Positions 36,191 to 46,712 of a stretch of DNA of 64,000 nt are shown piece by piece. Below the pieces are notes generated by a model. It was not told where the DNA came from and made no database searches. It saw only the letters and a list, made by a program, of their open reading frames with translations. The position numbers and the translations under genes were made by a program. Source of the DNA: Streptomyces griseus (GTDB lineage Bacteria; Actinomycetota; Actinomycetes; Streptomycetales; Streptomycetaceae). The stretch covers positions 1,013,522-1,077,521 of the forward strand of contig NZ_MDKB01000002.1 of NCBI RefSeq assembly GCF_001715295.1. Direction: 5' to 3'. Within the stretch, counting starts at the first letter, position 1. Every line of letters begins with the position of its first letter.

Positions 36191-36412
36191 CTACTTGTAC
36201 CGGTAGACGATCCGGCCACGCGTCAGGTCGTACGGAGAGAGCTCCACCACGACCCGGTCATCGGGAAGGATACGGATGTAGTGCATCCGCATCTTGCCGC
36301 TGATGTGCGCGAGGACCTTGTGACCGTTCTGGAGTTCCACCTTGAACATGGCGTTCGGGAGGGACTCGATCACGGTGCCCTCAATTTCGATGGCACCTTG
36401 CTTCTTGGCCAC
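36191..36412 (-). CDS. infA: translation initiation factor IF-1
   Basis: A 73-residue OB-fold factor ([50 protein letters not shown]) that binds the A site during initiation. The GTG at 36412 follows AAAGGCGAAGC and gives the exact family length. The 285-nt gap upstream to map probably contains its promoter, but no hexamer pair with acceptable spacing was found. Confidence 0.98.
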   Translation of the reverse strand: MAKKQGAIEIEGTVIESLPNAMFKVELQNGHKVLAHISGKMRMHYIRILPDDRVVVELSPYDLTRGRIVYRYK

Positions 36413-36697
36413 GCTTCGCCTTTCGAATCGGCTACCTTGATCGACTTCGTACCACCGCATGCGGACACACGGATGCACGAGAGCCGACGAGTCAGTCTAC
36501 GTCAGCGGACCCCAAAAGACGAATCCGTCAAGTTTGCCCACTTACCCTGATCCTTAAGCCCTGGCAGCGGCCCGGACCTGCGTCCGCCGCCGCGCCGGGC
36601 GAGGGCTCCTGGCCCCGGCGGCCCGGCGGGCCGGGCCCTCCCCGCGGAGCCCGTGCGGGAGCGACACCGGCCGGACCACGGCGCCGGACTCCGGCGC

Positions 36698-37534
36698 TCA
36701 GCCCAGGGGATCCGGCGCGGGCTCCACGCCGTACGGCGCGAGCCTGGCCCGCCCGCAGTCGGGGGAGGTCAGGACCAGCGGGCCCTGCTCGGTCAGCGCG
36801 ATCGAGTGCTCCCAGTGCGAGGACCACGAACCGTCCGTCGTCAGGACCGTCCACTCGTCCGGGAGGATCTTCGTCTGCGCCGTACCGAGCGAGACCATGG
36901 GCTCGATGGCCAGGCAGACACCCGGGACGAGCTTGATCCCCTTGCCCCGCTTGCGCGAGACGTAGTTCAGCAGGTGCGGGTCCATGTGCATCTCGGTGCC
37001 GATGCCGTGGCCGCCGTAGTCCTCGATGATCCCGTACTTGCCGGTGGCCGGGCGGGGCTGGCGGCGGATGTAGGACTCGATGGCCTTCGAGATGTCGACG
37101 AGCCGGTTGTTGACCTTCATCGCGGCGATCCCGGCCCACATGGACTCCTCGGTCACCCGGGAGAGCTCGATGAGCTCCGGGGCGTGACCGGTGCCCACGA
37201 AGGCGGTGTACGCCGCGTCGCCGTGCCAGCCGTCGACGATGGCGCCGGCGTCGATCGAGATGATGTCGCCGTCCTTGAGGACGGTCTTCTCGTCCGGGAT
37301 CCCGTGCACCACGACGTCGTTGACCGACGTGCAGATCGTCGCGGGGAATCCGCCGTACCCCAGGAAGTTCGACTTCGCGCCGTGATCGGCGATCACCTTG
37401 CGGGCGACCTCGTCGAGGTCCTTCGTGGTGGCCCCGGGCACGGCCGCCTCGCGCGTGGCGGCGTGAATGGCAGCGACCACCAGGCCCGCCTCGCGCATTT
37501 TCGCGATCTGCTCGGGGGTCTTGATCTGCACCAT
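36698..37534 (-). CDS. map: methionine aminopeptidase, type I
   Basis: A 278-residue metalloprotease removing N-terminal Met. The metal ligands are visible in SIDAGAIVDGWHGDAAYT (two Asp), GHGIGTEMH (His), AIEPM (Glu) and HWEHSIAL (Glu). It has no N-terminal SH3 or zinc extension. It follows adk across a gap holding a perfect 12-bp hairpin, so it may have its own promoter. Confidence 0.97.
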   Translation of the reverse strand: MVQIKTPEQIAKMREAGLVVAAIHAATREAAVPGATTKDLDEVARKVIADHGAKSNFLGYGGFPATICTSVNDVVVHGIPDEKTVLKDGDIISIDAGAIVDGWHGDAAYTAFVGTGHAPELIELSRVTEESMWAGIAAMKVNNRLVDISKAIESYIRRQPRPATGKYGIIEDYGGHGIGTEMHMDPHLLNYVSRKRGKGIKLVPGVCLAIEPMVSLGTAQTKILPDEWTVLTTDGSWSSHWEHSIALTEQGPLVLTSPDCGRARLAPYGVEPAPDPLG

Positions 37535-37601
37535 GGCGCGGCGCCTTTCTGCGTGCGGAGGGGGACGGTCGGCCGTACTCCACGATACGGCGCAAACAGG
37601 C

Positions 37602-37629
37602 GGCCGCGGCGCCCTCGGGCGCCGCGGCC
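37602..37629 (-). terminator. hairpin between adk and map
   Basis: GGCCGCGGCGCC / GGCGCCGCGGCC, perfect 12-bp stem with a 4-nt loop, 27 nt after the adk stop. Confidence 0.7.
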
Positions 37630-37656
37630 GGCCGTGATGTGGGACAACGGGGTCGG

Positions 37657-38316
37657 TCAGCCCTCGTCGGACTTCTCGAGGGCCTCCATGGCCCGCTCGG
37701 TCACGTCGGTGACCTTGCCGAGCGCGGAGATCGTCACGACCAGGCCCTGGGCCCGGTAGTAGTCGATGATCGGCTCGGTCTGCGTGTGGTAGACCTCGAG
37801 ACGGGTGCGGACCGTCTCCTCGGTGTCGTCGTCGCGCTGGTACAGCTCACCGCCGCAGGCGTCGCAGACGCCTTCGGCCTTCGGCGGGTTGTACGTCACG
37901 TGGAACACGTGCGCACTGTCGTTACGGCAGATGCGGCGGCCCGCGATGCGCTTGACCACCTCGTCCTCGGGGACCTCGAGGTCCAGGACCGCGTCCAGCT
38001 TGAGGCTCTCGCTCCGGAGCATCTCGTCCAGCGCCTCGGCCTGCCCCACGTTGCGGGGGAAGCCGTCCAGCAGGAAGCCGCCCGCGGCGTCCGGCTGAGC
38101 CATGCGGTCCCGGGCCATGCCGATGGTGACTTCGTCCGGCACCAGCCGGCCCGCGTCCATGTAGGCACGGGCCTGCTTGCCAAGGTCGGTGCCCTGGCTG
38201 ATGTTGGCGCGGAAGAGGTCGCCCGTGGAGATGTGCGGAATCGACAGATTCCGGGCAAGGTACGCAGCCTGCGTTCCCTTGCCGGCACCGGGCGGCCCGA
38301 CGAGGACGATTCGCAT
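37657..38316 (-). CDS. adk: adenylate kinase
   Basis: A 219-residue long-type kinase, ATP + AMP to 2 ADP. P-loop [10 protein letters not shown] (7-16), AMP-binding [10 protein letters not shown] and FLLDGFPRN, and a LID domain with zinc-type cysteines ([20 protein letters not shown]). The ATG overlaps the secY stop by 1 nt (TGATG), so it is translationally coupled to secY. Confidence 0.97.
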   Translation of the reverse strand: MRIVLVGPPGAGKGTQAAYLARNLSIPHISTGDLFRANISQGTDLGKQARAYMDAGRLVPDEVTIGMARDRMAQPDAAGGFLLDGFPRNVGQAEALDEMLRSESLKLDAVLDLEVPEDEVVKRIAGRRICRNDSAHVFHVTYNPPKAEGVCDACGGELYQRDDDTEETVRTRLEVYHTQTEPIIDYYRAQGLVVTISALGKVTDVTERAMEALEKSDEG

Positions 38317-39635
38317 CAGCGGAGGAACCCTTCGTAATTGCGCTGCTGGAGCTGACTCTCGATCTGCTTCACGGTTTCCAGACCCACACCCACGATGATC
38401 AGGATGCTCGTCCCGCCGAACGGGAAGTTCTGGTTCGCGCCACCGAAGCCCGCCAACGCCATCGTCGGCACAAGAGCGATCAGACCCAGGTACAGCGATC
38501 CCGGCCAAGTGATCCTGTTGAGCACGTAGCTCAGGTACTCGGCAGTAGGTCGACCAGCCCGGATGCCCGGGATGAAGCCACCATACTTCTTCATGTTGTC
38601 GGCGACTTCCTCGGGGTTGAACGAGATCGCCACGTAGAAGAAGGCGAAGAACACGATCAACAGGAAGTACGTCGCGATGTAGTAGGGGTGATCGCCCTTG
38701 ACGAAGTGGTTCTGGATCCAGGTCGCCCAGCCCGCAGTGGAATTGGAGAACTGAACGATTAGAGCAGGGATGTAGAGCAGCGAAGAAGCGAAGATGACGG
38801 GAATCACACCCGCCTGGTTCACCTTCAGCGGGATGTACGTGGACGTACCGCCGTACGACCGGCGCCCGATCATGCGCTTCGCGTACTGCACCGGGACGCG
38901 GCGCTGGGCCTGCTCGACGAAGACGACGAGACCCACCATCACGAAGCCGATCAGGATGACGGTGATGAACTCGATCCATCCGTCGGCCAGCTTGCCGCTC
39001 TCCTTGATGGCCCACAGGGCGCCGGGGAAGCTGGCCGCGATCGAGATGAACATCAGGATCGACATGCCGTTGCCGATGCCGCGGTCCGTGATGAGCTCAC
39101 CGAGCCACATGACGGCGGCGGTGCCGGCGGTCATGGTGATCACCATGACGACGGTGGTGAAGATCGACTGGTTCGGGACGATCTGGTCGGCGACCGGGCA
39201 TCCACTGAACAGGGCGCCGCTGCGGGCGGTCGCCACCAGTCCGGTGCCCTGGAGGATGGCCAGCGCGACGGTCAGATAACGCGTGTACTGCGTGATCTTG
39301 GCCGTGCCCGACTGGCCCTCCTTCTTGAGGGCTTCGAGACGGGGGATGACGACGGTCAGCAGCTGAAGGATGATGCTGGCCGTGATGTACGGCATGATTC
39401 CGAGCGCGAAGATCGTGATCTGCAGCAGTGCACCACCGCTGAACATGTTCACCAGGCCGAAGAGGCTGTTGTTGCCCTTGCTTGCCTGATCAACACAAAT
39501 CTGGACGTTCTCGTAGCTCACCCCCGGTACGGGAATGTGCGCACCGAGACGGTAGAGCACGATGATGCCGAGCGTGAAGAGCAGCTTCTTGCGCAGGTCG
39601 GGCGTCTTGAACGCCCGGGCGAACGCGGTGAGCAC
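38316..39635 (-). CDS. secY: preprotein translocase subunit SecY
   Basis: A 439-residue channel subunit with ten transmembrane helices. Recognised by [27 protein letters not shown], the plug/TM2 region with [29 protein letters not shown] and [19 protein letters not shown]. It starts at GTG 39635 with a CAGGAGGCACC Shine-Dalgarno. The 223-nt gap after rplO holds a strong hairpin, so secY-adk expression is likely separate in part from the spc genes. Confidence 0.97.
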   Translation of the reverse strand: MLTAFARAFKTPDLRKKLLFTLGIIVLYRLGAHIPVPGVSYENVQICVDQASKGNNSLFGLVNMFSGGALLQITIFALGIMPYITASIILQLLTVVIPRLEALKKEGQSGTAKITQYTRYLTVALAILQGTGLVATARSGALFSGCPVADQIVPNQSIFTTVVMVITMTAGTAAVMWLGELITDRGIGNGMSILMFISIAASFPGALWAIKESGKLADGWIEFITVILIGFVMVGLVVFVEQAQRRVPVQYAKRMIGRRSYGGTSTYIPLKVNQAGVIPVIFASSLLYIPALIVQFSNSTAGWATWIQNHFVKGDHPYYIATYFLLIVFFAFFYVAISFNPEEVADNMKKYGGFIPGIRAGRPTAEYLSYVLNRITWPGSLYLGLIALVPTMALAGFGGANQNFPFGGTSILIIVGVGLETVKQIESQLQQRNYEGFLR

Positions 39636-39790
39636 GGTGCCTCCTGCGACCCCCGCGCAAAAGCGTGAGGTGACGGTCTTGAGGATCGACGATTACGTAA
39701 CAGCCAAAGGATCCCCGGGCGTTTGCCCAGGACGTACCACAGCAAGTGCACGCCACCTTACCGGCGGACATGCCCCCCTAGGAACGACCA

Positions 39791-39824
39791 ACCGGGGATG
39801 CCCCATATGAGAGGCATCCCCGGT
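39791..39824 (-). terminator. hairpin between rplO and secY
   Basis: ACCGGGGATGCC / GGCATCCCCGGT, perfect 12-bp stem, 10-nt loop, 34 nt after the rplO stop. Candidate end or attenuator of the spc transcript. Confidence 0.65.
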
Positions 39825-39858
39825 CGGATGTTCAGGCCATCGCCCTGTCCGAGTTGTC

Positions 39859-40314
39859 TCAGACGAGTTCGGTGACGGTGCCGCCCGCGGCGGCAATCTT
39901 CTCCTTGGCGGAGCCGGAGACGGCGTCAACCGAAACCTGCAGCGCCACGGAGATCTCGCCCTGTCCGAGGACCTTGACGAGGTGGTTGTTACGCACAGCG
40001 CCCTTGGCGACCAGGTCGGCCACCGTGACCTCTCCACCCTCGGGGTAGAGCGTCGCGAGCTTGTCCAGGTTCACGACCTGGTACTCGGTGCGGAACGGGT
40101 TCTTGAAGCCCTTGAGCTTCGGGAGACGCATGTGGAGGGGCATCTGCCCACCCTCGAAGCGCTCCGGAACCTGGTAACGAGCCTTCGTACCCTTGGTACC
40201 ACGGCCTGCGGTCTTACCCTTGGACGCCTCACCACGACCCACACGGGTCTTGGCGGTCTTGGCGCCCGGGGCAGGCCGGAGGTTGTGGGCCTTCAGCGGG
40301 CTGTTCTCCGCCAT
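39859..40314 (-). CDS. rplO: 50S ribosomal protein L15
   Basis: A 151-residue L15 ([54 protein letters not shown]). The ATG follows GGAGG and begins 1 nt after the rpmD stop. It is the last spc r-protein gene before secY. Confidence 0.97.
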   Translation of the reverse strand: MAENSPLKAHNLRPAPGAKTAKTRVGRGEASKGKTAGRGTKGTKARYQVPERFEGGQMPLHMRLPKLKGFKNPFRTEYQVVNLDKLATLYPEGGEVTVADLVAKGAVRNNHLVKVLGQGEISVALQVSVDAVSGSAKEKIAAAGGTVTELV

Positions 40315-40315
40315 G

Positions 40316-40498
40316 TCAGTCAACCTCCTCAACCGTCACGAGGTGGCGGACGGTGTGAGCCATTCCGCGGAACTCGGGGCGGTCCTCCTTGACAACCACG
40401 TCGTTCAGGCGCTTGAGCCCGAGCGAACGCAGGGTGTCGCGGTGGTTCTGCTTGCTGCCGATGTACGACTTCGTCTGCGTGATCTTGAGGCGAGCCAT
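40316..40498 (-). CDS. rpmD: 50S ribosomal protein L30
   Basis: A 60-residue L30 ([52 protein letters not shown]). The ATG overlaps the rpsE stop (TAATG). Normal bacterial length. Confidence 0.97.
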   Translation of the reverse strand: MARLKITQTKSYIGSKQNHRDTLRSLGLKRLNDVVVKEDRPEFRGMAHTVRHLVTVEEVD

Positions 40499-41103
40499 TA
40501 CGCACCCGCTCCCGCACGCGCACGGAGCAGAGCCGCGGGGGCGACGTCCTCGAGGGGCAGACCGCGGCGGGCCGCGATCTCCTCGGGACGCTGCAGGCCC
40601 TGGAGGGCCGCCACGGTCGCGTGCACGATGTTGATCGGGTTCGAAGAACCGAGCGACTTCGACAGGATGTCGTGAACGCCGGCGCACTCCAGAACGGCGC
40701 GCACCGGGCCACCCGCGATCACACCGGTACCCGGGGAAGCAGGCTTGAGCAGGACGACGCCCGCAGCCTTCTCGCCCTGGATCGGGTGAGGGATGGTGCC
40801 CTGGATACGCGGGACCTTGAAGAAGCTCTTCTTGGCTTCCTCGACGCCCTTGGCGATGGCCGCGGGAACTTCCTTGGCCTTGCCGTATCCGACACCGACG
40901 GTGCCGTCACCATCGCCCACCACGACCAGCGCGGTGAAGCTGAAGCGACGACCACCCTTCACAACCTTGGCGACGCGGTTGATCGCGACGACGCGCTCGA
41001 CGTACGCGGTCTTCTCGGCGGCGCTGGCGCCACCGTCACGGCCCTTCCGGTCCCGCCGCTCGCCGCCACCGGCACCGCTTCCGCGGCGCTGGGGTCCAGC
41101 CAT
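40498..41103 (-). CDS. rpsE: 30S ribosomal protein S5
   Basis: A 201-residue S5 with a Gly/Arg-rich N-terminal stretch ([20 protein letters not shown]) ahead of the double-stranded RNA-binding domain ([20 protein letters not shown]) and the C-terminal fold ([20 protein letters not shown]). It helps decoding fidelity at the mRNA entry site. It is about 35 residues longer than E. coli S5, mostly at the N-terminus. Confidence 0.97.
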   Translation of the reverse strand: MAGPQRRGSGAGGGERRDRKGRDGGASAAEKTAYVERVVAINRVAKVVKGGRRFSFTALVVVGDGDGTVGVGYGKAKEVPAAIAKGVEEAKKSFFKVPRIQGTIPHPIQGEKAAGVVLLKPASPGTGVIAGGPVRAVLECAGVHDILSKSLGSSNPINIVHATVAALQGLQRPEEIAARRGLPLEDVAPAALLRARAGAGA

Positions 41104-41150
41104 TGGATTTACCTCTCTCTGTTACGTCCGCTGTGCGTAGGAACCGGGGC

Positions 41151-41534
41151 TTAGAACTTCAGCCCGGCTTCACGGGCGGCGTCAGCCAGAGCGGCAATCC
41201 GCCCGGCGTACTGGTTGCCACCGCGGTCAAAGACGACGGCCTCGACGCCTGCGGCCTTGGCACGCTCGGCGACAAGTGCGCCGACCTGCTTGGCCAGAGT
41301 GCTCTTGTCACCCTCGCCACCGCGGATGGAAGCGTCCAGGGTCGACGCCGACGCGAGCGTGTGGCCCGCGATGTCGTCGATGACCTGAGCCACCATGTGG
41401 CGGTTGGAACGCGTCACAACCAGGCGCGGCCGCTCCGGCGAACCGGAGATGTGCTTGCGGACGCGGATGTGGCGGCGCTTGAGGGCGGCACGCTTGTACG
41501 CATCGCCCTTGGCGATCTTTACACCGTATGCCAT
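41151..41534 (-). CDS. rplR: 50S ribosomal protein L18
   Basis: A 127-residue 5S rRNA-binding protein ([60 protein letters not shown]). It begins 3 nt after the rplF stop. Confidence 0.97.
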   Translation of the reverse strand: MAYGVKIAKGDAYKRAALKRRHIRVRKHISGSPERPRLVVTRSNRHMVAQVIDDIAGHTLASASTLDASIRGGEGDKSTLAKQVGALVAERAKAAGVEAVVFDRGGNQYAGRIAALADAAREAGLKF

Positions 41535-41537
41535 GGC

Positions 41538-42077
41538 TTACTTACCCGCCTTTCCGACCTTGCGGCGGATAACCTCGCCGGCGTACTTGACGCCCTTGGC
41601 CTTGTACGGGTCGGGCTTCCGCAGCTTGCGGATCTTCGCCGAGACCTCGCCGACCTTCTGCTTGTCGATGCCCTCGACACTGAACTTCGTGGGCGACTCG
41701 ACCTTGAAGGTGATGCCCTCGGGGGCCTCGATGAGGATCGGGTGGCTGTAGCCCAGGGCGAACTCCAGGTTGGAGCCCTTCGCCTGGACGCGGTAACCGA
41801 CACCGCTGATCTCGAGCGCCTTGCTGTATCCCGTGGTCACGCCGGTGATCATGTTCGCCACCAGCGTGCGGGACAGGCCGTGGAGGGCCTTGTTCTGACG
41901 CTCGTCGTTCGGGCGGACGACGTTGAGCACGCCGTCCTCACCCTTGGTGACCTCGATCGGCGCTGCGACGGTGTGCGAGAGGGTCCCCTTGGGGCCCTTC
42001 ACCGCGACCGTGCGGCCATCGATGGTGACGTCCACACCGGCGGGAACCTGGATGGGGAGCTTGCCGATTCGCGACAT
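41538..42077 (-). CDS. rplF: 50S ribosomal protein L6
   Basis: A 179-residue L6 with two related domains; [34 protein letters not shown] and [20 protein letters not shown] are diagnostic. It sits near the factor-binding site. It is 21 nt after rpsH. Confidence 0.97.
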   Translation of the reverse strand: MSRIGKLPIQVPAGVDVTIDGRTVAVKGPKGTLSHTVAAPIEVTKGEDGVLNVVRPNDERQNKALHGLSRTLVANMITGVTTGYSKALEISGVGYRVQAKGSNLEFALGYSHPILIEAPEGITFKVESPTKFSVEGIDKQKVGEVSAKIRKLRKPDPYKAKGVKYAGEVIRRKVGKAGK

Positions 42078-42098
42078 GAGCTGTTCCTCCGTTCCCGA

Positions 42099-42497
42099 CT
42101 ACCAGACGTAGGCGAGGACTTCCCCACCTACGCCCTTCTTGCTGGCCTGCTGGCCGGTCAGGAGACCGTGGGACGTGGAGATGATCGCCACGCCCAGGCC
42201 GCCGAGGACCTTCGGCAGGTTGGTGGACTTTGCGTATACACGCAGACCCGGCTTCGAAATGCGCTTGATGCCGGCGATCGAACGCTCGCGGTTCGGCCCG
42301 AACTTCAGCTCGAGAACGAGGCTCTTGCCGACCTCGGCGTCCTCGACCTTCCAGCCGGTGATGAAGCCCTCCTGCTGGAGGATCTCCGCGATGTGCGACT
42401 TGATCTTGCTGTGCGGCATCGCGACATCGTCGTGGTACGCCGAGTTCGCGTTGCGCAGACGCGTGAGCATGTCTGCGATGGGATCAGTCATGGTCAT
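42099..42497 (-). CDS. rpsH: 30S ribosomal protein S8
   Basis: A 132-residue S8 ([20 protein letters not shown], ending [26 protein letters not shown] in parts). The first ATG (42497) has GAAGGCCAACTC before it and is preferred to the ATG two codons on. The 221-nt gap to rpsN is large for this operon; no gene is seen in it. In E. coli S8 is the spc autoregulator; no matching site was identified here. Confidence 0.97.
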   Translation of the reverse strand: MTMTDPIADMLTRLRNANSAYHDDVAMPHSKIKSHIAEILQQEGFITGWKVEDAEVGKSLVLELKFGPNRERSIAGIKRISKPGLRVYAKSTNLPKVLGGLGVAIISTSHGLLTGQQASKKGVGGEVLAYVW

Positions 42498-42718
42498 GAG
42501 TTGGCCTTCGGCCTCTCTCGCCGGGGTTTCCTGTATGCGCCATCCCTCTCCCCACTCAGTGGCGGGACGGGTGCGGTGCGGGGACCTACGGCGTAGTAAG
42601 TCGGTCAGGGCGGCAGGCGCCCAACCCTTCAAGCCTACGGCATGAAGAGCGGGGCTCCTGCCGACCGGATACTTACCGAGAGCTTCTGGTACTCCCGACG
42701 CCCGAAGGCGAAGGGGAA

Positions 42719-42904
42719 TTACCAGGAGCTCTTGGTCACGCCCGGCAGCTCGCCACGGTGAGCCATCTCACGAAGGCACACGCGGCACAGGCCGAACTTG
42801 CGGTAGACGGAGTGGGGCCGGCCGCAGCGCTGGCAGCGGGTGTACCCGCGAACGCCGAACTTCGGCTTACGGGCGGCCTTAGCGATCAGAGCCTTCTTCG
42901 CCAC
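42719..42904 (-). CDS. rpsN: 30S ribosomal protein S14, zinc-binding type Z
   Basis: A 61-residue short S14 with CQRC and CRVC zinc-ribbon pairs ([23 protein letters not shown]). This is the zinc-dependent form found in the spc operon of Gram-positives; zinc-independent paralogues, if present, lie elsewhere. Its ATG is 2 nt after the rplE stop. Confidence 0.98.
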   Translation of the reverse strand: MAKKALIAKAARKPKFGVRGYTRCQRCGRPHSVYRKFGLCRVCLREMAHRGELPGVTKSSW

Positions 42905-42906
42905 GG

Positions 42907-43464
42907 TCAGTTCTCCTTGAACGGGAAGCCGAGGTGACGAAGCAGGGCACGACCCTCGTCGTCGTTGGTCGCCGTGGTGACCACGGTGATGTCCATGCCC
43001 CGGACCCGGTCGATCTTGTCCTGGTCGATCTCGTGGAACATGACCTGCTCCGTGAGACCGAAGGTGTAGTTGCCACGGCCGTCGAACTGCTTCGGCGACA
43101 GGCCACGGAAGTCACGGATACGCGGCAGCGCGAGCGACAGCGTACGGTCCAGGAACTCCCACATGCGGTCACCGCGGAGGGTGACGTGGCAGCCGATCGG
43201 CTGCCCCTCGCGCAGCTTGAACTGCGCGATCGACTTGCGGGCCTTGGTGACGGCGGGCTTCTGGCCGGTGATCGTGGTGAGGTCCCTGACGGCACCGTCG
43301 ATCAGCTTGGAGTCGCGGGCGGCGTCGCCCACACCCATGTTGACCACGATCTTGACCAGACCGGGGATCTGCATGACGTTCTCGTACGAGAACTCCTCAC
43401 GCAGCTTGCCGGCGATTTCCTCGCGGTAGCGCGTCTTGAGACGCGGCGCAGTGGTGGTCGTCAT
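42907..43464 (-). CDS. rplE: 50S ribosomal protein L5
   Basis: A 185-residue 5S rRNA-binding protein ([57 protein letters not shown]). The ATG overlaps the rplX stop by 1 nt. Confidence 0.98.
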   Translation of the reverse strand: MTTTTAPRLKTRYREEIAGKLREEFSYENVMQIPGLVKIVVNMGVGDAARDSKLIDGAVRDLTTITGQKPAVTKARKSIAQFKLREGQPIGCHVTLRGDRMWEFLDRTLSLALPRIRDFRGLSPKQFDGRGNYTFGLTEQVMFHEIDQDKIDRVRGMDITVVTTATNDDEGRALLRHLGFPFKEN

Positions 43465-43787
43465 CAGATGTCCTCACCGGTCCGCTTGGCAACGCGGATC
43501 TTCTTGCCCTCGTCGTCGAAGCGGTAGCCGACGCGGGTGACGACCTTGTTGCCGTCCTTCTCCACGACCAGCTGTACGTTGCTGACGTGAATCGGGGCCT
43601 CGGTGGTGACAATGCCACCGGTCTGCGAGCCGCGAGCCGTCTGACCGGCCTTGGTGTGCTTCTTGACCCGGTTGACACCCTCGACGAGGACACGGTCCTG
43701 GGCGGGGAAGGCGACGATGACCTTGCCCTGCTTGCCCTTGTCCTTACCGGTGATGACCTGAACCAGGTCGCCCTTCTTGATCTTCAT
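43464..43787 (-). CDS. rplX: 50S ribosomal protein L24
   Basis: A 107-residue assembly-initiator L24 with an N-terminal KOW motif ([39 protein letters not shown]). It is 2 nt after rplN and overlaps rplE by 1 nt. Confidence 0.98.
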   Translation of the reverse strand: MKIKKGDLVQVITGKDKGKQGKVIVAFPAQDRVLVEGVNRVKKHTKAGQTARGSQTGGIVTTEAPIHVSNVQLVVEKDGNKVVTRVGYRFDDEGKKIRVAKRTGEDI

Positions 43788-43789
43788 GC

Positions 43790-44158
43790 TTACAGCACCT
43801 CCGGCGCGAGCGAGATGATCTTCATGAACTTCTTCTCGCGCAGCTCTCGGCCCACGGGGCCGAAGATGCGGGTGCCGCGGGGGTCGCCGTCGTTCTTGAG
43901 AATGACAGCGGCGTTCTCGTCGAAGCGGATGTACGAGCCATCCTGACGACGACGCTCCTTGACGGTGCGAACGATGACGGCCTTGACGACGTCACCCTTC
44001 TTCACGTTGCCACCGGGGATCGCGTCCTTGACGGTGGCGACGATGACGTCACCGATACCCGCGTAGCGGCGACCCGAGCCACCGAGAACACGGATGGTGA
44101 GAATTTCCTTCGCACCCGTGTTGTCGGCGACGCGCAGTCGCGACTCCTGCTGGATCAC
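43790..44158 (-). CDS. rplN: 50S ribosomal protein L14
   Basis: A 122-residue L14 ([40 protein letters not shown]). It starts at GTG 44158 behind AGGAGATAGAC. A 100-nt gap with two hairpins separates it from rpsQ, marking the S10/spc boundary. Confidence 0.98.
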   Translation of the reverse strand: MIQQESRLRVADNTGAKEILTIRVLGGSGRRYAGIGDVIVATVKDAIPGGNVKKGDVVKAVIVRTVKERRRQDGSYIRFDENAAVILKNDGDPRGTRIFGPVGRELREKKFMKIISLAPEVL

Positions 44159-44186
44159 GTCTATCTCCTGATCGTCTGCCGGTTCC

Positions 44187-44218
44187 CGGCAGGGGCTTCG
44201 GTGAGGAAGCCCCTGCCG
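44187..44218 (-). terminator. hairpin 2 in the rpsQ-rplN gap
   Basis: CGGCAGGGGCTTC / GAAGCCCCTGCCG, perfect 13-bp stem, 6-nt loop, 29 nt upstream of the rplN start. Attenuator, partial terminator or RNase site at the S10/spc junction. Confidence 0.65.
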
Positions 44219-44234
44219 AGCCTGGCGGAACTGT

Positions 44235-44256
44235 CCTGAGGGGAGACCCCCTCAGG
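44235..44256 (-). terminator. hairpin 1 just after the rpsQ stop
   Basis: CCTGAGGGG / CCCCTCAGG, perfect 9-bp stem, 4-nt loop, 2 nt after the rpsQ stop codon and 16 nt before hairpin 2. Confidence 0.55.
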
Positions 44257-44258
44257 GA

Positions 44259-44543
44259 TTACTTGGCCTTCTCGAGGATCTCGACGATGCGCCAGCGCTT
44301 GGTGGCGGACAGCGGACGCGTCTCCATGATGACAACGCGGTCGCCGACGCCTGCAGCGTTCTGCTCGTCGTGGGCCTTGAGCTTGTTCGTACGGCGGATG
44401 ACCTTGCCGTACAGCGCGTGCTTGACGCGGTCCTCGACGGCGACGACGACGGTCTTGTCCATCTTGTCGCTGACGACCAGACCCTCACGGGTCTTGCGGA
44501 AACCGCGGTCAGTGTTGGTCTCAGTCACAGTCTTCTCGCTCAT
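44259..44543 (-). CDS. rpsQ: 30S ribosomal protein S17
   Basis: A 94-residue OB-fold S17 ([40 protein letters not shown]) with a ~15-residue charged N-terminal extension ([14 protein letters not shown]). ATG overlaps the rpmC stop by 1 nt. It is the last S10-block gene. Confidence 0.97.
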   Translation of the reverse strand: MSEKTVTETNTDRGFRKTREGLVVSDKMDKTVVVAVEDRVKHALYGKVIRRTNKLKAHDEQNAAGVGDRVVIMETRPLSATKRWRIVEILEKAK

Positions 44544-44767
44544 CAGACGCTCTCCACCGTCTCGATGCCCAGCTCGCGCTCGCGCATCAGGGTGTAGATC
44601 CGGGCGATGTCCTTACGGACGGACTTGAGCCGACCGTGGTTCTCGAGCTGTCCCGTCGCCGCCTGGAAGCGGAGGTTGAACAGCTCTTCCTTGGCCTCGC
44701 GGAGCTTGTTGAGAAGCTCCTCGTTGCCCAGCTCGCGCAGCTCGGACGCCTTGGTACCGGCCGACAT
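44543..44767 (-). CDS. rpmC: 50S ribosomal protein L29
   Basis: A 74-residue, two-helix L29 ([40 protein letters not shown]). The ATG at 44767 overlaps the rplP stop; the GTG one codon before it is inside that stop region and not favoured. Confidence 0.97.
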   Translation of the reverse strand: MSAGTKASELRELGNEELLNKLREAKEELFNLRFQAATGQLENHGRLKSVRKDIARIYTLMRERELGIETVESV

Positions 44768-45186
44768 CACGACTCACCTGCCTCGCGCCGAACGATCCGG
44801 CACTTCATCGGAAGCTTGTGAGCAGCGCGGGTGAGCGCCTCACGAGCAATCTTCTCGTTCGGGTAGGACAGCTCGAACATCACCCGACCGGGCTTGACGT
44901 TCGCGATCCACCACTCGGGAGAACCCTTACCGGAACCCATGCGGGTCTCGGCGGGCTTCTTCGTCAGGGGACGGTCCGGGTAGATGTTGATCCAGACCTT
45001 GCCGCCACGCTTGATGTGGCGGGTCATCGCGATACGAGCTGCCTCGATCTGGCGGTTCGTCACGTACGCCGGGGTCAGCGCCTGGATGCCGTACTCGCCG
45101 AACGCAACCTGCGTGCCACCCTTGGACATACCGCTGCGCTTCGGGTGGTGCTGCTTGCGGTGCTTGACCCTACGGGGGATCAGCAT
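44767..45186 (-). CDS. rplP: 50S ribosomal protein L16
   Basis: A 139-residue L16 ([60 protein letters not shown]) near the A site. It is 5 nt after rpsC. Confidence 0.98.
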   Translation of the reverse strand: MLIPRRVKHRKQHHPKRSGMSKGGTQVAFGEYGIQALTPAYVTNRQIEAARIAMTRHIKRGGKVWINIYPDRPLTKKPAETRMGSGKGSPEWWIANVKPGRVMFELSYPNEKIAREALTRAAHKLPMKCRIVRREAGES

Positions 45187-45191
45187 GTCGG

Positions 45192-46028
45192 TCAGGCCTC
45201 CGTTCCGGTGCTCTCAGCCGGAGCAGCGGCGACGGGAGCGTCGGCCTTGGGGGCCTCCGCTGCCGGCGCGGACTGCTGCGGCTTGCGGCCGCGGCCGCCA
45301 CGCTCGCCACCACGGCCACCACGGCCGGCCGGGCGGTCGGCGCCGCCACGAGCCGGACGGTTGCCGGCGCGGGCCGCGGCGTTCTCGGCGCGAACCTCGG
45401 CGATGTTCTTGACGTCGCCCTTGTAGATCCAGACCTTCACGCCGATGCGGCCGAAGGTCGTCTTGGCCTCGAAGAAGCCGTAGTCGACGTTCGCACGGAG
45501 GGTGTGCAGGGGCACGCGGCCCTCGCGGTAGAACTCCGAGCGGGACATCTCGGCGCCGCCGAGGCGGCCACCGCACTGGATCTTGATGCCCTTGGCGCCG
45601 GCCTTCATCGTGCTCTGCATGCTCTTGCGCATGGCACGACGGAAGGAGACGCGGGAGGAGAGCTGCTCGGCGACGGCCTGGGCCACCAGCTGAGCGTCCA
45701 CCTCGGGGTTCTTGACCTCGAGGATGTTCAGCTGGACCTGCTTGCCGGTCAGCTTCTCCAGCTCGCCACGGATGCGGTCGGCCTCGGCGCCACGGCGGCC
45801 GATGACGATGCCCGGGCGGGCGGTGTGGATGTCCACGCGGACGCGGTCACGGGTGCGCTCGATCTCCACCTTGGAAATGCCGGCCCGCTCCATGCCCTTC
45901 GTCATCATGCGACGAATGGCAACGTCTTCCTTGACGTAGTCCTTGTACAGCTTGTCGGCGTACCAACGGGACTTGAAGTCCGTGGTAATGCCGAGTCGGA
46001 ACCCATGCGGGTTAACCTTCTGGCCCAT
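45192..46028 (-). CDS. rpsC: 30S ribosomal protein S3
   Basis: A 278-residue S3. The KH domain ([20 protein letters not shown], about 64-83) and C-terminal domain ([20 protein letters not shown]) are normal; after about residue 215 there is an Arg/Gly-rich then Ala/Pro-rich tail ([16 protein letters not shown]), making it ~45 residues longer than E. coli S3. ATG overlaps the rplV stop by 1 nt. Confidence 0.97.
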   Translation of the reverse strand: MGQKVNPHGFRLGITTDFKSRWYADKLYKDYVKEDVAIRRMMTKGMERAGISKVEIERTRDRVRVDIHTARPGIVIGRRGAEADRIRGELEKLTGKQVQLNILEVKNPEVDAQLVAQAVAEQLSSRVSFRRAMRKSMQSTMKAGAKGIKIQCGGRLGGAEMSRSEFYREGRVPLHTLRANVDYGFFEAKTTFGRIGVKVWIYKGDVKNIAEVRAENAAARAGNRPARGGADRPAGRGGRGGERGGRGRKPQQSAPAAEAPKADAPVAAAPAESTGTEA

Positions 46029-46375
46029 TACCGGGTTCCTTCCTTGCTGCTGACGACCACGGTGATGTGGCTGGTCCGCTTACGGATCCGGTAGGCACGG
46101 CCCTGAGCACGCGGACGGAACCGCTTCAGGGTCGGGCCCTCGTCCACGTACGCCTCGCTGATGACCAGCGAAGAGGCGTCGGTGTGGTCGTAGTTGTGTG
46201 CGGCGTTGGCGATGGCGCTGTCCAGCACCTTGCCAACCGGCACGCTCGCGGCCTGCGGGGCGAAACGCAGGACCGCCTGAGCCTCCGTGGCATCCATGCC
46301 ACGGATGAGGTCCACCACTCGGCGGGCCTTCATGGGCGTGACGCGGATGTACCGCGCCTGGGCCCTGGCTTCCAT
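46028..46375 (-). CDS. rplV: 50S ribosomal protein L22
   Basis: A 115-residue L22 ([20 protein letters not shown], extended hairpin loop [20 protein letters not shown] lining the exit tunnel). The ATG at 46375 has GAAGGGACAACC ahead of it; an upstream ATG would add about nine residues (MTYTEGTT) and has a poorer Shine-Dalgarno. Confidence 0.95.
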   Translation of the reverse strand: MEARAQARYIRVTPMKARRVVDLIRGMDATEAQAVLRFAPQAASVPVGKVLDSAIANAAHNYDHTDASSLVISEAYVDEGPTLKRFRPRAQGRAYRIRKRTSHITVVVSSKEGTR

Positions 46376-46418
46376 GGTTGTCCCTTCGGTGTAAGTCATA
46401 GTCGTTTCCACCCCGCGG

Positions 46419-46700
46419 TTAGCGGCGCTTCGACTTCCGGTCGTCCTTGACGTGGCCGCGGAAGGTGCGAGTCGGCGAGAACTCGCCGAGCTTGTGGCCG
46501 ACCATCGACTCGGTGACGAACACCGGGACGTGGATCTTGCCGTTGTGCACCGCGATGGTGTGACCCAGCATGGCCGGGACGATCATCGAGCGACGGGACC
46601 AGGTCTTGATGACGTTCTTGGTGCCGGCCTCGTTCTGTACGTCCACCTTCTTGATGAGGTGGCCGTCGACGAAGGGCCCCTTCTTGAGACTGCGCGGCAT
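46419..46700 (-). CDS. rpsS: 30S ribosomal protein S19
   Basis: A 93-residue S19 ([56 protein letters not shown]). It is 12 nt after rplB. Confidence 0.98.
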   Translation of the reverse strand: MPRSLKKGPFVDGHLIKKVDVQNEAGTKNVIKTWSRRSMIVPAMLGHTIAVHNGKIHVPVFVTESMVGHKLGEFSPTRTFRGHVKDDRKSKRR

Positions 46701-46712
46701 CTAAACCCGCTC

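Noticed and set aside
36413..36600. TTGACG and TAGACT hexamers upstream of infA considered as its promoter
   Set aside because: The spacing is about 26 nt, too long for a vegetative promoter; the infA promoter is left unassigned.
41103..42596. 497-codon open frame antisense to rplR-rplF-rpsH
   Set aside because: It spans three intact ribosomal protein genes on the other strand and has no domain.
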